Source of the DNA: Sarcocystis neurona
Taxonomy: Eukaryota > Apicomplexa > Conoidasida > Eucoccidiorida > Sarcocystidae
DNA: 64,000 nucleotides
Assembly (NCBI GenBank): GCA_000727475.1
Contig: KL647297.1
Coordinates: forward strand, 824,117 to 888,116
Direction of reading: 5' to 3'
Position 1 is the first letter of the stretch. Each line of letters starts with the position of its first letter. The translations under genes were made by a program, and so were the position numbers. A model generated the notes under the pieces. The model searched no databases. It was given only the letters and a program-made list of their open reading frames with translations, and was not told where the DNA came from. Below, in pieces: positions 25,201 to 36,800 of this stretch.

Positions 25201-27820
25201 TGAAGAGGCTCACGTTCGTAGGTATACCCGAGCCCGTACGTATATATATTCAAATAGAGAAAGAACGGGCTTGTGCATGCATCCGTGCGCACCTCTGGCT
25301 ATTCGATATATGGACAACAACAAAAGTAGCCACTACCCATATATGTCAGGTATATAAGTGGGCGTATCTGTCTACGTCTATCCATCTTTCTATATAAATA
25401 TATATATGAGAAACATGAATGTAGGGCGACGAAGTATACGCAGGAGACATACACAGCCGTACACACACCGCACCTACACGTAGGCATCTACATATACATA
25501 TATATGATAATCATACGTTCGTCCTCACTGAAAAGACTGCAAGACTCTTAGATATCTAATATATATATATTCACGCTCGTCTATATATGCATATATGAGT
25601 GCGAGAGCATGTATATAGGACGACGACGTATACGCAGAAAGTGCTGCTCCTCTCCTTCTCTCTGTGTTTCTGTGTGTGCGTTTCGTAGATATCTAATGTA
25701 CGTATATATTCACAGTCACATATGTGTGTATATATATACAGAGAGAGAAATATATGTATCATATATATATATATGTACCGTGGACGCCAAAGTAGACGCA
25801 GGAAGTGCAGTCTCTTTGTCTCAGTGTCTCTGTGTATTCTGTTCGTAGATATCTAATATATATGTATGTATTGACACATACATATACATAGAGAGAGAGA
25901 GAGACAAAGGACACGTATCCTGGAAGACCAAATATACGGAGAAAGTGCTTTTTTCCTCTTTTTTTGTCTCTTTTCTTCTCTGAGTTCTTGTGTGGTTTTG
26001 CGGCTCTTCGTCCGCCGTGAGATGCCCGTTTGCGTGCGCGCAGCAGCTGCTTCCGCTGAAGAGTCATCGGCGGGAGCCACTCGAGCCCCCGTGTTGGCTT
26101 CAAAATTTGTAAACCTCCATAGCGGCGCATTATTACTCCCTTCTTGTTGAATAATATTCGACTACCCAATACAGTAAAAATTTGTGTTTACGCGCAACTT
26201 CCGTGCGGTCCGCGCAGTGTGTGCACATACGAGAAAAGGCCTCCCACTTTCTTCTCCTCCTGCTCCTGTCTAAACTTTTTTGGGGCGGTGCCTCGGCGAT
26301 TTCTCTACTTTTGTGGCACTTTTTTTTTTCTCGTGGAGTCGCTTCTCGGTTGGTAGTAGTATATGTGCTGCGCGCGCAGGTCTTGGCCCTTTTCTTCGTC
26401 TCTTTGGATCTTCCGGGCTTCCTGCTGCGTAGATTCCCTTTCTTCAGTGTCCCTCTCCTCTTTTCGTTGTCCTCCGCAAAAATATTTGCACTGCACGGCT
26501 GTTCATTCGTGGCTCATTTTCGCTTCTTCGTACTCCTCCTCCGCCTCCATCTCCACCCCGACTTTTTTCACCTCCTTTCCGTCTTCGTGTTTCTATCGGT
26601 TGTTTGCTGCTGCCTGGGACGGCTTTCTCTGCAGGAGGGCGTCCTTTCCGGTGTCTCTGCTCTGCGCACACTTTCTCTTCTTTTTTGTGTGTGCCCCCTC
26701 TTTTTTTCGTCCTTCCGTCTTTTCCTTTCGTGCGTGTCTTCACGCTTTCGGTCTATTATTTTCCTCCCCTTTCGTTGCCCACCCCCTGTCTACCTCGTGA
26801 AAGTTTTGCCTTCCCTTCTGTTTTCTCTGTATATACACACATATTAGAGTCTTCTTCACGTTTTGCCTTCCACTTTCCTACGTGCTTTTGTCTCTCCTCT
26901 TTCTTTCCCGGTGTACGTACACCCCATTCTTCACTTCTCGGCGTGCTTTTTTCTCGTTTCTTTTGCCACTCCCCTCTTTCTTTAAGACGCACGTTACCTT
27001 CTTTTTCTTCTCTGTGTGCCCTGCTTTTCCTTTCATTTCTCATTCGTTTCCGCGCTACCTCCTCTTCCCTTCTTTCTGGCCGCTCTTTTCACTTTTCCCC
27101 TCCTCCCTTCCTCCTCTTCGGATTTCCTCGTGCTGTTCTTTCGCCTTCTGTTCTTCTCATTCCCGTTCTCCTTCTGTGGCTTCTCCGCCGCTTCCTGTTT
27201 TTCTCCGTCTTCCTCAACAGCCACCTGAAACTTTTCGTCTGCACTTCTCCTCCGTCGCTGCCTTCTCGTCTTTTTCTTCTTTTCTCGTTCTGCGGTCTTT
27301 ATTCCTCCGCCGGCCGCGTCTTTTTCCGCGATTTCTTCTCCTTCTCTGCTGCGCAGCACAAGTTCCTGAAGCAGCAAGTTTTGCGATAATGGCGCATCTC
27401 CCTCCTGCGCTCGGCGTCCATAGCGCCTGGCTCATCGGCATTTTTGCATGTGCCTTGGGTGGCAGACCCGGGATGATTACCGGAGTTACTGCCTCTTTCG
27501 TAAGAGATGCACTTCCTTGGAAAAGTGTTCGCCTTCCCTCCCACCCCTCCCTCACAAAAGCGAGACTCTCCTCCTTCCCTTGTCCAGCGCGCGTTCCTCT
27601 TCTTTTCCACATACGTACAAACACGCATATATATATATATATATATAATGTATCACATGTGGTATATGTGTAATGCACATATATATACATTTGTACGTAC
27701 AAATGTATATACAAATATGTATACATAGATTTGTACATATGTACATATTGGTGCGCTGTTGGAACCGCTCTTTACTCATAAATATATATATATGTATATA
27801 TATTCGTACCCACGCGTATA

Positions 27821-27854
<34 letters not shown>

Positions 27855-30800
27855 TACGTACCCATATATGTGTATATATATATATACGTACACACACACA
27901 TACATACCCACACTCGTACACATACGCGTACACAGGCGTACGTACATATATATATATATATATACATCCACACATACATCCACACACGCACACACATGCG
28001 TGCATATATGTATATATAAATATATATATATATATATATACACACGTATATAATCGTCCAAACGCATGCACGTACACACACACTTGCAAATATACGTAGA
28101 AGCGCATTCACACAAACACACACACACACACATACACAATACGTATGTCCCGGTGTATCAGATATTTTCATTTGTGCCGGGTCCAGGGGAGCGATTTTTG
28201 ATGGAACCATGGAGAAAAATTGACTGGTGGTAGAAGGAGACCCTCGGGACTTGAACGCAGCGGTGAGAAGAGAGAGCGGTGCGGGGCGTGAAGCCGGAAG
28301 CATCAGGCGCCAAGAAAGGAATTTTTCTGTCTTTGATCACTGCGTTTGTGCGAGGACAGCAACGCGAAGCCTGGCGGTGGTGGACCACTTTTTGTGCTCA
28401 AGTGTTTGTATGTGTGTGAGGAAGAGAGAGGGAGTTAAATTAGACTCCGCTGCTTTCATTTCTTGCCAGCGGTGCTGGACGCCTGCTGCACGCAGAAACG
28501 TAGAAATGAATCCATCAGCGTTCCGCGGTGCTGCAGGAGCAGCAGCAGCGGCAGCAGCAATTTGGTGAAGAGAATTGACAGTCGTAAGAATTGCGCTCAC
28601 GTCTGCCCTACGTGTGCGTCTGTATGCAGGGAATATCGAACAAAAGAATGTACATATCTAGATGTATGTGTTTGTATCTGCTTTAGCCTCGGTTGCCCTC
28701 TTCTTCGTCGTGTCTTCGGCTTCGAGATATATCTGCAGTTCATTTAAAGCTCTATAGAATTCTTCGCGTCTTCTCCCTCCTCCGCGTTGTTCTCCCCTCG
28801 TTGATTTGTCTGGCTCGTTTCTCGTCTGTGCCTCGCGGACGACGGTTACATCGCTGCTGCTCCTGCTGTCGCGGTTGCTGGTGTCTGTCCGCCTCGTGCC
28901 TGCTGCGCTGCTAGTGTTCCTGCTGTGAGAACAGCAGCAGCTGCGGTGACTCCTCCTGCTCCGCGCGGCTCGTGCAGTTGCTGCTGCTGCACTCTCTGCA
29001 GTGGCCGTTGCTACAGCTGCTGCGGGGCCCGTGCTGTTTTTGCTGCTGCGGCTACTGCTGCGGTAGTTCCGTTTGTTCTTGATTTCATCGCTGCTGCTGT
29101 TGCTGCGTGACGGGTGCTGCTGTTGTACGCTGTTGCCGGCACGGGCGGTGTTGTGCGGCTGCCGTTGCTGTCGTGATATCCCCTCGTCGCGCAGGCAGCA
29201 ACTTTGAGTACCTTCAACAACGAAGCCTGCGCGGGTGCGGCGTTTTCTTCGGAAGGTGCAGGTGCAGCTGGCGCCGGCGCGGCTGCCTGTATGAGCAGCC
29301 CTGGGGCTCGCGAGACACTGGTGTTCTCGGTTCTCCTGGCCGGCTTGCTGCTGCTGCTAGCTGCCTACGTCCGTCTTGCCCCGGTGGTCGCGCAGCTCAT
29401 TCCGGCGTCAGTTATTATCGGCTTCTGCAATGGCATCGCCGTCGTCATCTGCGTCGCGCAGCTCAGCGTTTTTACGGAGCCCGACACCGGCGCCTATGTC
29501 CGCGGCGCTGCTGCTATATGGATGGCCGTGGAGTGCTGTCTTGCTGCCTTTCTGGTAGAAGGCTGGCCAGCCATTCCGCTTGTATGTCCGCTCCGCCAAA
29601 CCTCTGCTGCTGTGCTGCTGCCGCGGCTGCTCTTCGGAGGCCCCGCCTCCGTCTGCTCGTCCTGCTGTCGCGTGGGGGCACGTGCTGCTGCTGTTGCTGC
29701 TGCTCCTGGACGGCCCGTCCTGCCTGCGTCTGTTGCCGCTGCTTTGCCCCTCGGGCGCCGCGCCATCTGCTGCTGCTCTTACGCTGGTATGTATGCGGCT
29801 GCTTGCCTCTTCTGTTGCGGATGCGCTTGCTGCTGCTGCGGCAGCGGCACCACTGCGTGTGTCTGAGGGGCCGCCATAGCTGCTGTGTTGCTGCCTGAAT
29901 CTACGCAGCTGCTGCGGTGTTGTTGCGCTTTTTGAAGCTCGCGCTACTGCTGCTGCTGCTGCGTCTGCTGCTCTCTGTGCTGCGCCGGCTGTGTGCGTCC
30001 AGGTGGGGAAGCTCGTTCCTGGGTCCCTAGTGGCGATGCTCGCAGCAGGCGTGCTCGAATTTGCTCTCGTGCGAGCAACTTTCAAAGAGAAAACGCCAAC
30101 TATAGGAGAGATAGCCGAGTCAAATGCTGACACGTCTCTTCCCGTCTTCTTCTTCACCCAGGAAAATATTAGTCTCCCTGCTGTCGAGTGGAAGAAAGTC
30201 TGCGTTCAAGGTAAGAAACGCTCTTCGCTATACTGCCCCCGCTGCTGCTCGCACGCCAGCTGCCACGCATTGCTCCAGCACCTGCTGCAGTCCTGCGTTT
30301 ACTCCGGGTCACCGCGTACCATTGCTGCAGCGATTGCTGCAGCTGCTGCTGCCGTGGTTGCTGCCACTGCTGCTGCGACCGCTCCTGTTGCTCGCACTGC
30401 TGCTGCTGTTGTCGCTGCGACTGCTGCTGCTGTTGCTGGCACGTTCCCGGTAGTGCTGTCCACGCTGACGCTGCTACTGCCCGTTCCTTGCTGCCGTTGC
30501 TTGTGCGTGAAAGGCTGCTGTTACTGCCGCGCTTGCCCTGATTTTGCTTCCTGTACGTCCGGGTTGCTGCTGCTGCTGCTCGACTGGCGAACGGTGATAG
30601 CGCGTCCACTTGTCTTGCTGCTGCCCGTTCAGTTGCTTCATCACTCTTCGTTGTGCTGCAGCTGCTGGTGCTGCTGTGAGTAGCTCTGTGTGTGTCACTC
30701 CTTTGCTGCTGCTTTGCTGCTGCTGCGGTTTTGCTGCCTGAGGGCACCTGTCCCTGCTGCTGTCGTTGCAGTTGGACCAGCTCCTGAGCCTGCTGCACTT

Positions 30801-33800
30801 GCCGTTTCTTCTGCCACGCTCCTGCTGTTGCCGCCTCTTCTGCCACGCTCCTGCTGTTGCCGCTGCTTCTGTCGCGCTCCTGCTGTTGCCGTAGCTTCTG
30901 CCACGCTCCTGCTGTTACCGCCCCTTCTGCCGCGCTCGTGCTGTTGCCGTGGCCTCTGCTGCGGTCCTGCTGCTTGTTAAACTGCCGTTTTCTTAATGCG
31001 CCGCTCCTGCTGCTGCTCGAGCCACTTCTCTCCTGCTGCGGCGTCCTCTCTGCTGCTGCTGCCGCTTCTTCCCTCATGCCACACTGCTGCCGGCTGTCTG
31101 CTGCTGCGGCTGCTGCAGCCGCTTCTTCTTTCCTGCTGCCCTTTTTCGTCGTTGCTGCTACTGCTGTCGCACCGTTGCTGCAGCTCCTTCTTCTGTGTGT
31201 CCTGCACGCCAGGGCTTGTCTTGAGCGTAGTAGCGGTGCTCGAGACTCTCATGACAATAGAAATGATGGACTACTTCTCTGCGCAAGAAGCTCTGCCGCC
31301 GGAAGGAGACGCAGCAGCAGCAGGGAGTGGCAGCAGCGGCAGCGATGAGGAGGCGAAGGAGGCGGCCGCAGCAGCAGCAGCGGCCCCGAGCGTGTGGCGG
31401 CGATGGTGGCGCTGCTTCGTTGGCAAGAAAGCAGCCGGCGACGCGAAGAAGAGGAAGACGGAGGGAGAGAAGAACGAGAAGGAGGCAAAGGAGAGGCAGG
31501 GACAGCAGCAGGGAAAGCAGCAGGTGCAGCAGAAACTCATGCAGCGGTCCGTTCAAGACAAGACGGGAAGAAATTTGCAGCAGCAGCAGCAACAGCGTGA
31601 GGAAGAAGGAGCCACTCTGAGTGAAAAGAGGATGCCGTTTCTTCCTTCCTGTCTTTTGCGCGTGTGGGGGTGGAAGCCTCGCCGGACGAATGCCAAGAAA
31701 AATACTGCTGCTGCTGCACGTGCTGCTGCTGCTGCTTCTCTCTCCTCTTCCCTACGGGCGGATTGCGCCGCTTTCTTCAAAGATCACTTCTCTGCTCACC
31801 AGAGAACAGCACAGGCCGTGCGTTGTCGCTGCTGTGCTGCAGCAGCTGCTCATCCGGTCTTTGTCCTTCAGCATCAGCAGGAGGACGCCGCGGAGCAGCA
31901 GGACGAGGACGACAGCAGGAAGGCTGCAGCAGCAATGACAGTAGCAGCCACCGATGCCACAGAAGCGACAGCAACAGCAAAACAGCGAGAAGAACGAGCT
32001 GGGGAAGCGGCGCGTGGACAGCCTTTAGCAGCAGCAGCATCTTCAACAGCAGCTCGAGGAGGCAGCGGCTCCTGCTGCTGCAGCACCGGCGGTGGGGCTT
32101 GTGCCCCAACGGAGACACGCGAGCCACAACAAATCCGGTGTGGAGACACCCCGCAGCTGCAGCAACAGCAGCAGAACACAAGAGACAGCAGCAAACGGCG
32201 TGGGCAGGCTGCAGAAGACGAGAAAGCAGCTGCTGCTGCTGGTACTTCGGGAGAGAAGCCTACGACTGCTACTGCTGGTGTCGCAGGGGATGCAGAAGAA
32301 GAAGCTTTGCTTGTTTCCCGTAGCGTAGACGCACTGCCGAGGTGCTGGCGAGAGCAAGAGCAGCCGCGCTACTGCGGCGAGGAGGCTGGGGCAGAGTCCA
32401 GGGACAACGGCGTGGGGTGTCGCAGGGACGGGAGGAGGCAAAGCAGCAGCAACACAAGAAAGAATAGAGGCCGCTGCACTTGGCGCGTTATAAAGCGGAG
32501 AAGAAGCGGCAGAGGATTGAGCAGCAGCGGAAGCAGCCGGAAGAAAAGTAGCGTGATATCCGTCTGTCTCCCCTCCCTGCAGCAACTCATGCTGGGGAAA
32601 GCTAATCCTCGCAGCAGCAGCGGCAGTCCTCCGCTGTCTCGTCTTGTGACTACTACAGCAGGAGGCGAGGAAGTAGCAGAGGTCCTACCACGCCTTCAAA
32701 GCAGCTGCATTACTGACGAGGGGAAGAAGGAAGTTCCGCGGGGACGCTGCTCCTGCTGCTGCGGGGGAGTCGGCAGCAGCAACTGCTGTGTATCGTCCTC
32801 CTCCACGTCGTCATTTTGCTGCTGCAGCAACGCCGCTGGCGCCGACAGCGTGCGCAGCCCGTCCACGCGCTGTTGCTGCTGCTGCCGGTGTCCTTCAGCG
32901 CAACAACGAGTGACGCCGGCCAGCAGCAACTCCGCCGGCTGCAACAGCTACACCGAAGGAGACGGCCGCAGCAGCGGTGGCTGCTGCTGCTCGTCCGCGT
33001 CCTGCTGCTGCTGCCGCTGCTGCAGGCGCATCGAAGGAGACGAGACAAGAAGAAGAAGCAGCAGCATAGGGATGACGCGATGCGGCTGCAGGAGAAGCAG
33101 CAGCAGCAGCGTCACGGAGGAGAAGAAGAAGAGCAGCAGCTGGGGAAGAAAAAAGTGCGGGTGCGACAGCAGTTGCAGCACTACAGCAGTGCCGCTATGC
33201 GAACAACAGCAGGTTGGGGCATGGATGCAGCCGCAGACCACAGAGGGAGCTCGTGCTGCTGGTTTATTATTTGCAGGAGGAGGAGAAACAGCAGGGAAAC
33301 AAACTTCAAGCTCTTCTGCTTCGTTATTTCTCGGACCCGCTGCTGCTGCTGCAGCATCTTTTCCGGATCTCAACGCGTCGAGCTGCTCCACCGTGCTGCC
33401 GACTCCCTCAGGCCGACAGCACCGGCCTGCAGAGAGCTGCTGCAGCAGCTACGCCCTGCTGCAGCGCGAAGAGGAAGGAAGAAGAGCAGCAGCAGCAGCC
33501 GTGGGAGAGACTGCGGAGGGGGGGACGTTCGGACGCTGCCGCTGCTGCTGCTGCGGCGGCGGACCGGCAAGCCAGCGGTCCCGAGTCGCCCGCCTACCGC
33601 AGCAGCAGCAGCAGCAGGCGAGGGAAGAGCATGGGGATGAGAGGCAGCCACGACGACGTTGGGACGCGCAGGCGTTTGCCCGTGGACAGCGGCTGCAGCA
33701 ACCCGGCGAGCAGCAGAAGGAAGGGAAGGAGAAGAAAGCGCAGCAGCAGGCAGAGGAAGTCGCGCAGCAGCAGGCAGAGGAAGTCGCGCAGCAGCAGGCA

Positions 33801-36800
33801 GAGGAAGTCGCGCAGCAGCAGGCAGAGGAAGTCGCGCAGCAGCAGGCAGAGGACGTCGCGCAGCAGCAGGCAGAGGAAGTCGCGCAGCAGCAGGCAGAGG
33901 AAGACGCGCAGCAGATGGCAGCGGCCGGCGCTTTCCTTGAAGGGGAGAGCAACATGGGAGAGACACTCTTGGAAGAGACAACAAAGCTGCAGCAGCAGGA
34001 AGAGGAAGACCACAGAAACGAAGAAGAAGACGAAGACGAAGAAGGAAGAAGGCGTTTCCAAGGGAAGAAAGCAGTTCTGGGCAACGGAAGTCAGCAGCTA
34101 TGGGCGACGGGCGTGGCGAATATTATCTGCGGACTCTTCGGTGGCATGGGCGGTGGGGCGATGATTGGCTTGTCAGTCATGAACCGCCGTAGCGGAGGAG
34201 AAGGAAAAGAATCGGGTATGTTCCCCTTTTCTCTCACATCTTCATTTAATGAACTCCCGTGCAAAAGGATACGAAGAAGAGGATTCTCGTGCGTTTGCTT
34301 CCTGTCCCACCTCTTCGTTTAATGAAGAAAAGGAGTCGGACGTGTTCCCTTCGTCACTTTTTCAACGATTTTCCGTGATTTGTCCACGTCCCTTCACAGG
34401 TGTACATACACGCAGACGCAGAGCTTCGAACGTGCCGCGCACCAGCAGCTCCCCGCCTGTGTCTGCGAGGAGAATTATTTTTTCTTTTAACGGCGGGAGA
34501 ACATCTCGCCGGCCGTGAGTACGCCGTGCCCCCCCCCCCACAGCAGACGAAGAGAGACGTTTTCGTCGCTATTCTTCGCGAGATACATACACATATATAT
34601 GTGCTACTTAACATGCACGGCGGTCTACGGCGTCTGCAGCAGCACTGCCAAAGAAAGTGGTCTGCTCTTCTTCGGAGACAACTCATAATGGGGACGGAGG
34701 CGGTTTTTTGCTTATCGAACAGAAATAAGTCCTGCTGCACGGGGTTGCTTTCCTCTCCCTCTGTGTACGGGCTTCCTTTTGTGGGGGCTTGCTGCTGCAG
34801 TGAGAATGACCGAAGTAATACTGCCCGCCTTTTGTCAAACAGAAATGGCTCGCTGCGCCTGCCTGCGTCTCTCTTTGCAGGGTCTCGCTTCTCTCTATTT
34901 TTCTGCAGGGGCCCGCTTCTGCATCTGCAGGCCTCTAGCTTCAGTTATATACACATCTGTCTGTGTGTACGTGAAAGGACGCATCTTGCTGCGGACAGCA
35001 ACATTCGCCATTTTCTATCGCAGTGTGTACGTCCGCACGGGGGTAGAAGACCACCCAGGTATTCGCACAGGATACCTAGCTGTCCACTGAATTTCTTCTC
35101 TCGAGGTGGCGAGTTTCTCTTCTCCACAAAAAAGAGGACCCAAGTGAGGGAACTGCAGGAAGATACGGCGACCCGCATCATGCAAGAGATCGCAGCAGCA
35201 CCTGCCCGTCTCTGTACGGCCGTGTGCAGCTGCGTAGACGTATGCACACACATATCCACACAAGTAGACCTGTGTCGACCTCTATCACATTCTCCCTCTA
35301 TATATAGGTGGATATTTGTCTATCGACGAGGTCCTATTATTCTTTTCCTCTATATATGCATGTATATATTTATGTGGATTTCGTCGGCGTGTCTCGTGCT
35401 GTCGCCCTCTGTGTCTCCGTCTCCCAATGTGACCTTTTTCCCGACTATGTGTGGCTTCCTTTCTCTATATACGTATATCTTGAATGTGTGTGTGTATATG
35501 CATTTTTACCGATCCTCGTCGTCCTCTCTCTCTTTGAAGATGTCCACGTATATATGTGTGTGTGTGTATTTGTCGACCTGTCACATGTTTTCTTTTTGTT
35601 ACACTTACTGATGAATTTCGGGGACCTGTCTCATCTGTCTTCCTCTCCGTCTCTTCATAAATGAATTCCCGCTTGTGGCTGTGTTAGCTACGGAGGAGCA
35701 CGTGCTGCAGAGACGGACGTGTGCGTCCTGTTGCTGCTGTCAACGAGAGACGCACAGGAGGACCCCCTCTGGCGCAGCTGCTGCTGCTGCTTCTGCTTCT
35801 CGGACCCGGTCTCGGCTTATATGCGGAGACCTCGGGCTAGACTGATAGACTTCTTGTCTCTTTGCCCATCTGCTGCTGTGTGCCAATATAAAAAGTGTCG
35901 ATGCCCAAGACAGAGAAGGACTTGCCCCCTCACAAACACCGGTCTGTGTGTGTATGTGTATGTATGTGTATGTGTGTATGTGTGTGTCCCTCTCTATATT
36001 AATATGCATGTGTCTATATGTATACCTTTCTGTCTTTCTATCTATCGTCCTCTCCACGGCCACCGGTCTGTGTATGTGCATATATATGTGTGTATGTGTG
36101 TGTCTTGCTCGCTGTGTATATATATATATCTTCCGGTCTTTGTCTGTGCACCTCCGTTTTCCTTCCTAAAAAGTGTGGGGAACTCTCGATGAACTCGGCG
36201 TTGCTCTGCAAATTTCTACTCTCTAGAAACAGAGTAGGGGATATGTTCCTCCTCTTCCCTACGCGCACATGCACCTATATATATGGGTATATATATCTAT
36301 ATGTTTCTATATCTATATGTGTACAGAGAGATAGATAGCTACGTGAGTGTGTATATGTATCTTGAAAGAGTGTAGTGACCCCAAGACGCCTGAATATGTA
36401 GGTCGACGTATATAGGTGTGCTTGTGTTTATACGTATATTTGTATATATCTGTGCGTGTATCTCTCTCTACATACATATGTATATATCTACACGTGTGTA
36501 TTTACATATATGTATATGTGGGCGTAAGTATGAATATATATATGTATATCTGTATGTGTGCGTATGTATATATATTGACGTGTGTGTACTCATCGAGTGT
36601 AATCACATGTATAAGTTGTCCTTTTCAGCAAGTGTGTCCGTCACACGTTTCTGTTGGGGCTACGAGTGGACGCAGGGGAGTGCCGGCGGCGTCTTCGTGA
36701 TGTTGCTGGTGCAGACGCTGCAGCTGCACCGAACAAAACTCCTCCCCTCCCTTCCCTTGTCCTTTTCTGGCCCGACGAAGTCTCTGTGTCTTCCTTCATA

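Noticed and set aside
26182..27389. Plus-strand Ser/Phe/Leu/Pro-rich frames of 220-260 codons
   Set aside because: They are products of the polypyrimidine tract. Only the last segment from 27357, bounded by splice sites, carries SulP sequence.
27552..28303. Tyr/Ile/Thr/Val-rich frames on both strands
   Set aside because: They are translations of TA/TG/CA microsatellites.
29408..30157. Minus-strand 249-codon frame opposite SulP exons 4-5
   Set aside because: The plus strand encodes recognisable SulP helices at the same place. The minus frame is low-complexity shadow.
33214..34164. Alternative plus frame with (RQRKSRSS)n repeat
   Set aside because: It is the +1 reading of the 24-bp repeat. 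The frame continuous with the conserved GNGSQQLWATG block reads QQQAEEVA and is preferred.
36629..36740. Possible extra SulP exon after the AG at 36628 with a hydrophobic segment (GGVFVMLLVQTL)
   Set aside because: Direct splicing of 34215 to 36982 is in phase and rebuilds the family consensus RSGG...SGVLQALL. An extra exon would break it and lacks a good donor.
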